Shown piece by piece: positions 50,045 through 61,835 of a stretch of DNA of 64,000 bases. Location of the stretch: positions 62,001-126,000 of the forward strand of contig CAJNOJ010000018.1 of the NCBI GenBank assembly GCA_905250025.1. Reading direction: 5' to 3'. A model generated the notes under the pieces. That model saw only the letters and a list, made by a program, of their open reading frames with translations, was not told the origin of the DNA and did no database searches. The position numbers and the translations under genes are program-made. Every line of letters begins with the position of its first letter. The first letter of the stretch is position 1. The DNA is from Adineta ricciae. Taxonomy: Eukaryota; Rotifera; Eurotatoria; Adinetida; Adinetidae.

Positions 50045-53000
50045 TTAGACAGTTTGCAATGCTGAGCAGAGAGTTGTTGGAATTGAATTTGATGTTCGCA
50101 ATGCTGCACACAGAGACGATGCTGAGGAGGAGGAGGACGAGGACGAACTTGAGAATGTTGGTGAGGAGTTAGAAGATGAGATAGGCGATGATGTTGCTTG
50201 TGGGATTGGCATTGCAGGTGATATTGGTTGAGTCGATGATAATCCCTCGAAATGACGAAAGATCAGTGCTACATAATACATTACGCGTTCCCAATCAGGC
50301 CATTCCGATGCGCACATCTCCTCCACATCCTGAAGACGAAAAAAAAGCCCATTATTCAATAATGTTCAGATGACGTTTACTACTTACCAATATTGATACA
50401 ATGCCAACACTACTGGCAACATTAAAAGCGATCTCGAAACGTTTTTTCTAAATAGAAGCAAAAGAGATGAGATTTCAGTCTGACATGAAGTTTCTTCATT
50501 ACCTTAGATTCTTTCTTAACTATCTCAAGATCAATACAATCTGGAAGATATGAATGCAATAATGAACAGAATGCAATACCATCGATCCATGAATTCGAGA
50601 AGTTTGTTATCGAAATTCCCTAAAAGCATTCTCAATGTGATCATTTTCTTTCGTGAAAAATTCGTTCTTACGTAATTTGCTAGTTTTTCTCCACACCATT
50701 TCAATAGAGCATCACGTTTGCAAACACTTCCTGGCATTCGAGCAAATACCGCTTCGACAATTGATTTCATTTCATCATATTGTTCACTAAAACCGAACAC
50801 ATTTACAAATCATTCTACAACCTACGCTTATTTACTTTGTTATCGAACGAAGTGCCGTATCCGACCGCTGACTACTATTCAGACAATTGGCTGAGGGTGA
50901 TGTAGTGTGTTTGGTTGCTGAGGATAGGAGTTTCGCATCGTCCGTCGTTGTACCGAATTGTCGCTGGTGATTGTTTGTTAAGATAGCATTCGTTTCTGTG
51001 CGAGTGCACGGTTGAGATAAAGGACGCTGACGAACAGGAGATTCCATTTGACTAGTTAGTGAATCTGAATAAAACATAAATGAGAAGTATGTTTTTCTAC
51101 ACATGAATCTTACTGTTTCGAGAGTTAGCTTCTAATGTTCGAATCATTTCCTTGATTCTCAAATGACCGAAATCTATGAATGATAATAATATTATAGAAA
51201 CAAAGATTTGACCTTAGTCGTTCTTCTCACCACAAAATCCGTTTGCACCATTGCGACTTGTTGAAGGCAATTGCATCTAAGTAAATAAAGAATCAATATT
51301 TATAGATTAATTTCATTCTTCAACGAGCATTTCGTCTACCTGTCTTCGTTGAACTTCTTTATTAATTGCTTTTTCTTGTTCAATATGCTCTGTAACACGT
51401 TTTAAATCATCCGTTGCTTTATTCAAACGATCCTCCGCATCTAAAAGAACAATCAAATCATCGAAATGGCTTCATTTTGAATTTAATCATTACCGTATCG
51501 CATTTCACTTGCTACTCGCACGGCAATGAGCATATCAGCTAATGTTTCGTCCTTTTCAATTGTTACTAATTCCAGTTGTTTCTTTGTGTCCGCCAGTTTT
51601 TTCTCCACTTCATCGATCTGTGTCGATAATAACGAGTTTTTCTCTCGATATTCAGCAATTTTCTCTTCGTAATCATCTTCTTTATCAATCAAGGCCTTTT
51701 CTAATCGCCGATTTTCTTCCATCAACTCTCCGCAGCGTATCGAAGCTAATGCTTTGTCTTTAATAACTTCTTCGATCTTCATTTCCAATTCGTTGATATG
51801 TTGTTTTAATTCTTGAATTTCTTTTTCATGTTTATCTTCCATTGTACGTTGATTTTGTTGTAAAGTTTGATTTTGTTTTTGAGCATATTTCAATGCGTCA
51901 TCCAATGTTGCAATTTTGGTCTCATGTTCATAGCGTTGTGAGCGTAACTTATCTTGCATGTTTTGTAGCTCGATTTCGGTTATCGTTTTCGATTTGGAAC
52001 ATTCTTCGACCTGAAGACAATGAAAAGCGAAGTGAACGATCGAGTTTGACTTCTGTGTTCATACTTTTTTTCGTTCATTTTCGATTTGTGCTTTTAGTTT
52101 TTGATTATCTTGTTCGAAACGTTCACAAAATTTCTTCATTTCGGTACACTCACTAATTAGACGCTCGTTATCATCTACTTTCTTTTCAAGTTTGATTTTC
52201 GAACATAAAACATTATCACGCATCTTGGCCGCATCACCCTCGTAATGTTTTAATTGCTCTTCTAACTTTTGCATACGTTCGTGGTTTTGTCGCTAGATGA
52301 ATATTGAATCAAATTTCGGATGTGTTTGAGAAGTTTGTTATCATACCTGTTGACTTAATAACTCATCGCGTTCCTCTTGAGATTCTTGTAGTAAAGATAA
52401 GAGTTTCTTTTCGTCGTTACTGTGCTCGTGTTCTGAAATACATAAACAAAACGCATTCAGTTTTAGATAGAAAAGAAAGAAAGAAAGAAAGAGATAGTTA
52501 ATGTGTCTTTTAGAGGATTTATCTGTTATATTATTTACCATTTCTTATCATTTGCTCCAATTGTTCATTCTTTTGTTTTAGATTATGTAATTCATTCGAA
52601 CGTTCATCAACAATAAAGCACAACTGATCACGGTCTTTCTTGCCGTTCGCCAATTGTTGTTCCTGCTGTTTGATTATTGCCTGCATAGCACACCAACATA
52701 AAAGAGAAGAGAGAAAAAAACGAGTATGAGACGAAGCATAGATTAACACTTGTAGTGTGTGAATACGTGATGTGAAGACAAAAGAAAAATCTAATCAATA
52801 AACACAAGACGAGAATGTTTCGATTCTCTTTATCTTCAATCTCACCTGACAATCATTAAGTTCACGTAGGATCGCTTGGATCTTTTCGTTTTTTGATAAA
52901 GATTCATCCGTCAACGCTTTTAATTGTTGCTGTTGTGCTTGATGATCGTGCGGATTGAATTGTAACGGTGGAGTTTGAGTTTGGATGGAATTCGTGACAA

Positions 53001-53417
53001 TTCGACGTTTGATTGATTGATACTGTTGTGGTGTCGGTTGTTCATCAAAAAGTATTGTAGGCGTACGTTTGTTTGTTGAAGCAGTCGGTCGTAAAACTGG
53101 AGGAAATGACGATGTCGATGACGGTGAAGTGTTGTTATTATTGTTATTATTTGTATTTGATTTTAGTTGCCGTTGCTTTTCATGTTTAACTTCAATCTCA
53201 ATTTCACTCTTATGACGTATTTCAGCACGTGAAGTAGGCACTGAACCGGTAAAATTTGTCGATTTAATTATTGAATTATTTGATTCGGAACTACTTGGAG
53301 TAAGAAGAGAATTATTGGGAGATGTGTTTGGAGCTGAAAAGATAAACAAATCAAATATTGAATCGAAACAAAAGTGCTGAAAATCGGAAATCTAATCTGT
53401 TCTTTACCTTGATTCAT
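50045..53417 (-). CDS. Cytospin/SPECC1L-like coiled-coil protein with C-terminal CH domain
   Basis: Cytospins link actin and microtubules. A short first exon (ATG at 53417, MNQ) splices at phase 1 to the common exon 52846-53333, Ser/Thr/Asn/Gln-rich. Next come coiled-coil exons (about 52539-52680, 52347-52432, 52065-52292, 51494-52010, 51340-51440), which join in frame and give about 350 residues of heptads. A Ser/Thr-rich linker follows (50.83-51.06 kb), then a single calponin-homology domain at the C-terminus: KRDALLKWCGEKL, ISITNFSNSWIDGIAFCSLL, KRFEIAFNVASSVGIVSILD, EWPDWERVMYYVALIFRHFE. Coiled coil plus one terminal CH is the cytospin layout. A roughly 60-residue Ser-rich tail after the CH is unusual. 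Three more candidate first exons lie upstream. Confidence 0.85.
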
Positions 53418-53709
53418 TTCTTACTATCTGTACTTATTTATATTTACAAATCTTTTCACCTTGCTTTTATCGTCTTTTCTCTTTTTTTTTTCTTGAACTA
53501 AAATGAATTTGCCTTTCTTTTCTTCTTCGTCTTCTTTTTTCTCTTCTTTTTTCTTTAATTTATAACACAAATGGTAGTTGTAACCTTCAAAATATATGAG
53601 ATGACTTTTAACATGATGAAAAATGAATAAGTTATATCGAGCTCTTTTCCCTTCATGATCAATCACCAAGGGAAAAGCTATTGGGTCAAGCAAATCAGCT
53701 TTTTTCTAA

Positions 53710-53982
53710 TCAACTCTTTGAACACATATCTACAGAGAAAACGATTCGAAAATAAACACAACGCTCGAAGTTATCAACGGTATCTCTGATTGAAAAATAT
53801 CGATTTCTAGTATAGTCACTCAACTCGTTGTTCTCTAACTCTTTACCGTCTTCTTCATCTTGTTGTCGTTTAATTTCATGCCATGTTATTGTAGACGGAT
53901 ATCGTGTACGTCTTATCGGTACCCATACATAAGGTTGTAACGAACAATAATTAACTATCGTTGTCGAAGAATTATTGAACAT
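53710..53982 (-). CDS. Possible exon of an unknown protein
   Basis: A 90-residue frame with MFNNSSTTIVNYCSLQPYVW and ITWHEIKRQQDEEDGKELEN looks protein-like rather than low-complexity. A second frame at 53424-53705 begins after an acceptor-like AAAAAAG and reads LLDPIAFPLVIDHEGKRARY before a Lys/Glu-rich tail. They could be two exons of one small gene, or alternative exons of the cytospin-like gene. I cannot place the donor site between them. Confidence 0.3.
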   Translation of the reverse strand: MFNNSSTTIVNYCSLQPYVWVPIRRTRYPSTITWHEIKRQQDEEDGKELENNELSDYTRNRYFSIRDTVDNFERCVYFRIVFSVDMCSKS

Positions 53983-54894
53983 GATAAGATCGTCTATTGT
54001 ATTTAATAATATCTACTCTATTTCAATCGTGTTCACTCTCGTCTTTTGTCTCCTATGTTAACTTAACAATGTTGCGTTTTTGTTCTCTCATTTGTCGTTG
54101 TCGTCGTCTTCGTCATGTCAATTATTTCAGGGTCGATCATTGATACTTGTCTCTCTATCGTGATACTAGATCTTACAATCGACTTCGATACTCTATTCAT
54201 AAGTATAGAAGTACAAACATAACATCTAATAAGGTCAGAACAATCATGATGATGAATATACATCTCTCATCGCCGTCGTGTATAGAGAGGTGTGCTTCGA
54301 GCCTTGATAGATAAATACAATAGACTAGAAAGTTATATCTATCAAAATATTTGTAATAGTGACAATGTTAGTGTCACAAATTACCTTCGAATCGTCTTCT
54401 ATTGTCACACGTACAATATCGAAGCGAAGACATAGTTCGATTTCTTTCGTTTGATTCGAATGACTACTCAAATATGACAACGATCGCTGAGATAGAATGA
54501 AATACATATATATATATACATAAATATTTCTTTAATTAGATCATTTTGCAGTACTTTGCTATGATCATTTACACACTCTCAAGATTGAAATATTACATTT
54601 GAAAAAAAAGAAGAAGAAACACAACTGAAATGTATACCTTCTTCGACCTTACGTTAGAACGCAAGTGTTTATTTGTCACTCGAACTTCGTATATATATAC
54701 AAATGACGTTGTAATGAACTAACACATCTATACAAGGATTTTCTTCTTTTCCTATTATCTATAGTGATGATGCAATCGGACTAGTACGTATGGATTTCAA
54801 GAAATCGAGTCGGAGAGAAGATTAACAAGAGACAATGTCGACGGCGCGATGATATTCAATAGCGGTAGATTTCTAAAAGCTCAACTTACTCGCT

Positions 54895-55325
54895 GGTATC
54901 GTACAACAAATGTCGGGCAATAGAAGCAGCTGAGAATCTCCAGACACTTGCTGAGGATAAGTGTTCAGTGATGACGACGATGATGAACAAGAAAGAGAAT
55001 TTCGATTTTTCTTAATAGTAATATAGATTGTATGACAAAAAGACAATGCATCTAGATCTGAATTTGTCATCTTCTTCGATGGTGGCGAATTGGATGGTGA
55101 TGGTGGAAAGAATGATGGCGAAGAAGAAGACAATGGCGTATGATTCAAAAGAGATGAATTGATCAGAGATGTTGATGATGCGAATTCTTTTCTTCGATTA
55201 TGATAATAGAAAGAATTTTCTTGTCGGCTATGTTGATGTTCTTGTTGGCCGATGGAATGCATCTGACGAAGAAGAACTTGTTCTTCGTATGGTGAATAAT
55301 AAGGAATTAAGTTTTCGTAAAACAT
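54895..55325 (-). CDS. Candidate alternative first exon of the cytospin-like gene
   Basis: Open from MFYENLIPYYSPYEEQVLLR to IPA followed by a strong donor (A then GTAAGT) at phase 1, the phase accepted by the common exon at 53333. Composition is Ser/Pro/His/Gln-rich, like the other N-termini of this gene. Support is only frame, donor and phase. Confidence 0.4.
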
Positions 55326-55385
55326 TTTCGTATGTAAAGAACGAGAAGAGGATCGAATAGTAATCTTCTTCTGGTTTGGTTTGTC

Positions 55386-57307
55386 TTAATTAAAATCAGT
55401 CGATGGTAAGTTCGATGTAATTAGATCAAAGACGGATATAAGTAGGAAAAAAGGCGAGAGAGAGAAAAAGAAAGAAAATCTAATAAAATTAAAGCGATAC
55501 AAATGAAATAAATCCGAAGTATTTAAATAATCAAATAATCGTCTTATCAACGATGCATAGACACCTTCGATCTGTCTACATATGTATATATATTGAATAT
55601 TGTGCCTGGCAGGAGTCCATCGAATATTAAACAAGAGGTGGTAATTTTGACAATCATGCGCGCGGGCGCGCCACTTTAAAATGCATCGTATATTTCAAAT
55701 AAACGTTCGATATACCAGAACGCAAAGAGAGAAAAAACTGTATATACATATACGTGTACACTGATCACTCTCTCTCTCTTTCTTGGCCTCCCTGTATATA
55801 TGCGATATATCGTAGGGTGAACTGAGCCTTTAATGATGTTATATAAGATAGAAAACGCGAAAGTGAAGTATAGTGCGAAAAATGAAATCAATTTTGTTTT
55901 TCTTACTGCTTGAATACAACGTTTTTTTTTTCGTGCTTCATATAATGAGCAAATGAACGAATACAAATATATCGTTTGAAGATAACATTTCACTACTAAT
56001 GGACATGCATCAGAGAAGAGAGGTCGCAGTAAACACGAAGGCGAAGACGAACGAATATTAAAATAATAAATGGATTTCTTTTCAACAATCGAAGAAGATC
56101 TTTTCTACTTAAAAGAGAAGAAATAGAAGCCATAATAGCGATTATTGAGACAACTATCGTTGTCAATTCAGTGTGTACTTGAGAGAAAAGATAAATATCA
56201 ATGTAGAAATCTTTTCAGACATTGTTTTATTTTCTTTACCTTGAAATAAGTAAACGATAAGCACTGAACATTCAGATGACATTGATCAATCGTTTCTGTC
56301 TTATTTCTATTTTATTTGGCTTAACAGTAATTGAAAAAAAGAGAGAAATGAATGTAAACTCTCTTTACTTAAAATGAAATATGCAGATCTGTTTTCTTAG
56401 TTCATCAACGGATTACTCATGTAAATAGGCAGGTTTACTCGAACTCTTCGATTGGATACACATTTCGTACTGACCTCGATTAAGCTTCGGATGTTTCCAT
56501 TTAAAATAATACATTTGATAACTAGTGATCAATTGATTTGACGTGTATGATATGATGCACATAGACAGCGACGAGTGCGCAACGATAATTGATAAATAAA
56601 AAAAAAGAAAAACGAAGAAGCAAAGAACGAGCAAGAGAGTAGGGCGCCTAATATCATCGAGTCACTCGAAATTAACATGTCAGGTAGACGATGACGATGT
56701 TGTATCATTTTAAATAGGATGAATGTCTCGTCTTTTCATTTGAAAATGCGAAAGAAAGATAAGTCAAACAGTAATTATCATTTGTTTCTTTTTCTACATC
56801 GACAATCATACATGTCTAAATATACAGATACGAAAATACACAAACATTAAGCTTCTTTCTTTCATTCTATTTTGAAGGCTTAATGCTCTAATTGGCTAAT
56901 GCCGACAGAACATAAAGCATGAACTACTTGAAGAAAAGAATAGAATTTCTATGTACTAAAACATAACAATAACAATTAATCCACCTTCAAACATTCGGGC
57001 CAATTATCCTAGAAAGATGAATTTGTCTTTCTGTTAAGCCAAGGTTTGGTCTCTTTGTTGTGAAATTAACTACGTGCAAATCGAGCATTTGTCGATCATC
57101 GGTTATATATGTATGTCTTCATGCGGACGTGACAATCATTAGATTAATATTGACTAGGTTAAATTGCCTGACATGTACACCTGGCGATCGTCTAGCGGTC
57201 AGATTTCGACTGAAAAATGTTTGATTTTGTTAGGGGAAGGATGAAGAGAAGAGGCAGGCATATCTGATTTCTTTTGAACCAAACCAATTTGTTACCTTTA
57301 TGTACAG
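55386..57307. other. Intronic or intergenic sequence between candidate first exons
   Basis: AT-rich. Contains ATATAT and GA/TC tracts (for example 55770-55790). No further exon is convincing. A short tRNA-like 5' segment occurs at 57183-57210. Confidence 0.35.
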
Positions 57308-57377
57308 TGGTTGAGTGAGACGGTGGAGGCGGAGATGATTGTGTTGGTGGTTTTCGAAATCGTCGAAATAGACGCAT
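57308..57377 (-). CDS. Candidate alternative first exon of the cytospin-like gene (short)
   Basis: MRLFRRFRKPPTQSSPPPPS then HSTTVHK and a phase-1 donor (AAAG then GTAACA). The basic start and Pro run are protein-like; the exon would code for about 29 residues. The phase matches the acceptor at 53333. Confidence 0.35.
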
Positions 57378-58098
57378 GATAGGAACTGGAACGAAGACAA
57401 TCCGATTGTTGCTCCTAATACCGATCAGAAGAGGAATGTTGTTGATCAGCTTTTAGTTCGACCGATACATGCATGTATATATGTATATAAAGATGTGCGT
57501 GTTGTTGTGGCGAGTGTGATGGAGAGAGCGAAGGAGACGAAAGTGCAAAGGAGAAGAGAAGCTTAATGTGTACATCTATGTACAGAATAAGAATAAGAAG
57601 AGAAGAGAAATAGAGCAGAAGTGAGGTAGAAGAAGTTTGTCGTCTTTTCTTTCTTCTTTTTTTAGTTATTTGTGTGAGACATATTATACACCAAACAAGG
57701 TCGGTCAAACGACAATTCTTGGTCACATATGTCCCCGATAATACAACAACGGTTGATTGAGCGCACACGTCCTCGATCAGTTAGTTACCCCATAACATTT
57801 TATCATAGTATAATGTAAAATAAGATTGATAGATCAGTTCTCGAAATCGATTGCTAATTCGTTGTGAAGTACATCAGTTTAACGAATCTATTATGTCAGA
57901 AAATGTTTTTCTTCGAATGATATTCTGCGCATTTGTATAGACAAACGAGTTGTCTGTCTCTCTTCTCTTTTCGTCTAAGTGAGCTTCCTGCTGAGTGACT
58001 TCGCTTGTCAACAACAAGAGTAATCAAACATGATTTATATATGTCTCATATGGATAAGAATAGAGCTTTTGATCGATGACTAGTGTATACGACTTACG

Positions 58099-58668
58099 TT
58101 TTTGCTGCAAAGCAAAAGCTTCAAGTTCTTGAATACTTTTCTTGAGTAAATCGTTTTCAACGAGCATTTCTTCGAGTCTTGCATTTAACATTGTTTGCAA
58201 TTGCATTGCTTGGCCAATAGTTTCGTTGGATGAGACGGCAATGCTGCTGCGTTTCTTTTCAATACGTTGTCGCATTGTTTCAAGTTCATTAGTTTTCATC
58301 TGTAAATCATGTCTCAGCTGATCAATGATTTGTTGAAGAGCTTGCACATTGGAAGTTTCGTTTGATGCATCAGTTATTGCGGATTGTTGTTGCTGTTGCT
58401 GCTGTTGTGGACGTTTGATACGAAAAAGACTGAAGCGACGACGTAATACCGATGTAGTATTGAACAAAGATTGAGACGATGGGCCGTTCTTGGATTCGAA
58501 TCCATTTAAAACCGTTTGAGATTTTTTCATTTTTGTTGATTTTGCCGGTTGTTTTTGTGCTTGAAGATCGTTGTTCGAATCGATCTTTGCCAACGACTCC
58601 GAGCTCCTACTTAAAAACTTCGATGATACGAATTGATAATAATGTGATGATAATTTATTCGTTGACAT
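58099..58668 (-). CDS. Candidate distal first exon of the cytospin-like gene
   Basis: MSTNKLSSHYYQFVSSKFLS begins a 190-residue exon with a basic Ser-rich region, a poly-Gln run (near 58400) and then a clear coiled coil (IIDQLRHDLQMKTNELETMR; MLVENDLLKKSIQELEAFAL). It ends with a strong donor (C then GTAAGTCG) at phase 1. A coiled-coil N-terminal region with LR-repeats is expected in full-length cytospins, so this probably starts the long isoform. The intron to 53333 would be about 4.8 kb, very long here. Confidence 0.55.
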
Positions 58669-61244
58669 CGATAATCGCTAAAATTCAAAGTTAACCTAAA
58701 AAAGATAAAGATCACGGTAAATCAGAATCAAGTTCGACCAATGAAAGAAGATAAGGCGTACATCTCTCTCTCCAAATACATATATATATGAATAAACACA
58801 ATAACTGACTGACTGGCTGGAGAAGTATTGATCGATTTTTCTGTCTTGAAAACAATTAATGAAATAAGATCAGCTCAACAGATGGTTTCATACATGTCTG
58901 TATAAGCTTTCACAATAATGAACATGCATTAAACATCGAACGTGTTAGAGCTAATCTACAGAGTATTTTCTTTTTTTCGGATATATATGGCATCTCTTCG
59001 GCTATTAAGCTTAGTTAAATACACCTTATTCAATACACATACATATATATGCCTTCTGCTGATGACACAGCTCTCAAAATGTTTCCTATGCTGCATGTAC
59101 ATATGCATATGTATATATGTATGTACAAAGAATAGGCTATCACCGGATTCATCACTTCATTAAACGTATCCATATGATGCTGCCTACATTACGAATCTTA
59201 AACGCAAAGCAAATGGACATCGTCCGTGAAACTTGTCAATCTGTTGAGTGCGAGGAAAGAAACCAGCATGCTTTCTTTATGAAAGCAAACAAAATGATCT
59301 CTTCTCTAACCTTGTATACATATATGATATCTCGTTGGCTGATAAGTAAAATATACAATACTTGTACCTGTCCCACCTTTCTCTCTTGATCACGACTGCT
59401 CTTTCCTTGTCTTCGAAATAAAACGACCTTAGACAAATATGAACATTCAAACCCGATCAGATACTCGATAGATATGTTTTGATCTGTCTTACTTGATTGT
59501 ATGATGAACATATGTTCTCATTATAATCATCATATTCAACAATAATTGCGATGATAGAAGTAAAGAAAAACGCTATGAAGCGTAAAACAACTGCACATTG
59601 TAATTAGCTTGGATAGAAATACACAAGAAAAGAAACGAGAGGGAATTACAGTGATCTGTAGACGAATAACTATTATGATTGTCTGAAAACTTCAAAAAGA
59701 TACCGCAAATCACGTCCTACGCCTAAGGAAAACAAGCCGGACAATATTAATAAGACCCGTGAGGCGAACAAGGAAATAGACTTAATTTCCGCTTAGTTTC
59801 AGTGATCCCAATCAAATTATAGTTACGATAACAGCATCATTGCATTTTCTTTTGTATTACATCAACATGATGTGTCATTTGTTTCCTTTCTACACTAACT
59901 ATTTCTCGTTTGCATTCTTTGGTCAAGGGAAAATTTAAAGGTCATTTTTCCTCATTCCAACTATCTATCTATTCACTCGAAAGAAGACATTGATATTAAA
60001 CATGAGATCATCTACTAATGTGCATCAAAGAACAAAGAAATGATCATAATGATTGACATAGACAAGAAAGAGATATACAATCTGACTACAACTATATTAA
60101 CTAAAATTTAAAACGATGTCGAATTGGGAGCGTAGACTAAGCACGTCGGTGTACATGTTGATAACTATGTGCTAGAAACTGAGAAAAGAAAAAAATTCAA
60201 TCGATCAAATGAGAGAAGACAAGGTTTATTTCCTTTCCTGTGCGCTACTAAGTGTTCTGTGTGTATTATTAAAGAATTAATAAAAACTTTGAAACTTGCT
60301 AAGAACAATTATTCTCTACTTTCATTGAAATCGTCAAGGTCATTTTCTCGCTTAATCGTATGTCCAATAATACTTAGAACACCAATTACTACGGTAGCAG
60401 AAAAAAAGAAATTAAATCTACGAGCAAAGGAAAAAATGAATAAATCATCAACGACTATAATCAACGTTACTACTGTACTCATTTATTCTTTCACTCATAA
60501 GAAGAAAATGAAGTGTTTTTAACCTATAGCTGACTGGCATAGATCAGAAAATGTACACGTGTATGAACGACAAGAGAAAAGAAAAACGAGAGAGAGAGAG
60601 ACAGACAGAAAGAATTGAAAAAAAGAGCTGTGAACAGTGAGTGTTCAATAGAATAATAATTACCATGTCAAACTAAATGGGAAAAAAGGAGCAGCTGCTG
60701 CTACTACATGGCGATCGTTGATTGACCAGACGACACATTTCGTTGTAGACAAAAAAAAACTTTTAAAAGGACAAAAAAACGAGGATAAAGAAAAGAAAAG
60801 GTCATGAGTCGTTCAGCGAAGAGAAGTTTGATGTTTACATATGGAAAGGTAGATGGACACTTACTCAAAGATGGATAAAATATCTTCATACAAGAGAATC
60901 TAATCACTTCAAGTAAGAACGGATTTCTTTCTTTCTTTCTCTCTCTCTCTTTCGTTTGACTTTAACAGTCTATAACATTTCCTTTCTCTCTCTCTTTCTC
61001 TCAACAAGATTGTCGTTATTAAATTTCAGCGTAAGACCTATCGACGCCGTATATCGAGATGTAAATAAGACAGAAGAAAATGTCCAACAATTGATTATAT
61101 ATACTCAGTCAATCTTTTTCGTTAAAAGGTTTGATGATATAATAAAGACATTAACTCATTCTCAGTTGGAGTTTTCCTTTTTACAATGGTAGAATGAATG
61201 CGCCTTATTGAATAATAGAATCGCGTTTTTTTTCTTTGTCTTGA
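58669..61244. other. Gene-free region with microsatellite-like tracts
   Basis: About 2.6 kb upstream of the long cytospin exon. Contains TATATA and TTTC/CT tracts (60930-61000) and GA tracts (60585-60610). Open frames (59117-59389, 60169-60522) lack conserved motifs. Confidence 0.45.
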
Positions 61245-61829
61245 ATGGACTCAATTTTGAAATTATCTTTTCGTCAAACAGATCAACTTCTTCGTCTAAC
61301 GAAAACGATTCTACATGCCTATCGATTGCAACGTGTTCTTGCCAATGATAGTCTTAATCTTTTCGAAAAGAAAACAAATGATCACTGTGCTTTTTCACAT
61401 GATTTATGTAATGAACTTCGATTGATACAAAAGCAACTACATTCGACTTGTTTTCTACTTCAACAAGCACTTTATCGGTTGCAAGCGTTGAGACAAAACC
61501 GAGGGGATGTATCCATTCGAATCCAGAAGAGTATTCTTAACCGATATGAAGAATATCTTGCTCCGCAATTGAAGTCGACTCAACAAACTATTTCATCGAT
61601 TATCGAAGAGAATATGTTAACGAATTCTCCTTTGAACACTCTTCGACAATTGTTCAAACAGATTCAAGAAAATTTCGATATCTTTCTTGAGTTTATTTCT
61701 CAAATGCCAACTTTGAAAAGTACACTCTATCTGGGAAGTTTAATTTCGGATACACTGGAACGATTTTATTTGATACTCGGGACACTTGCTCGACTTGTTA
61801 ATGACATTGAAGAATTCGAACTTGAATAA
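61245..61829 (+). CDS. Unknown all-helical protein, single exon
   Basis: A 194-residue frame beginning MDSILKLSFRQTDQLLRLTK and ending NDIEEFELE. It is rich in Leu, Gln and Arg with regular amphipathic spacing (QLLRLTKTILHAYRLQRVL; LRLIQKQLHSTCFLLQQALY; LGSLISDTLERFYLILGTLA), so it probably folds as a helical bundle. The balanced composition, length and codon use argue that it is real. I do not recognise the family. Its stop lies 6 bp from the stop of the convergent DNAI1 gene. Confidence 0.65.
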   Translation: MDSILKLSFRQTDQLLRLTKTILHAYRLQRVLANDSLNLFEKKTNDHCAFSHDLCNELRLIQKQLHSTCFLLQQALYRLQALRQNRGDVSIRIQKSILNRYEEYLAPQLKSTQQTISSIIEENMLTNSPLNTLRQLFKQIQENFDIFLEFISQMPTLKSTLYLGSLISDTLERFYLILGTLARLVNDIEEFELE

Positions 61830-61835
61830 ACATAA

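Noticed and set aside
60169..60522. 117-residue plus-strand frame
   Set aside because: Lys/Ser-rich low complexity in AT-rich sequence, with no splice context or conserved motif.
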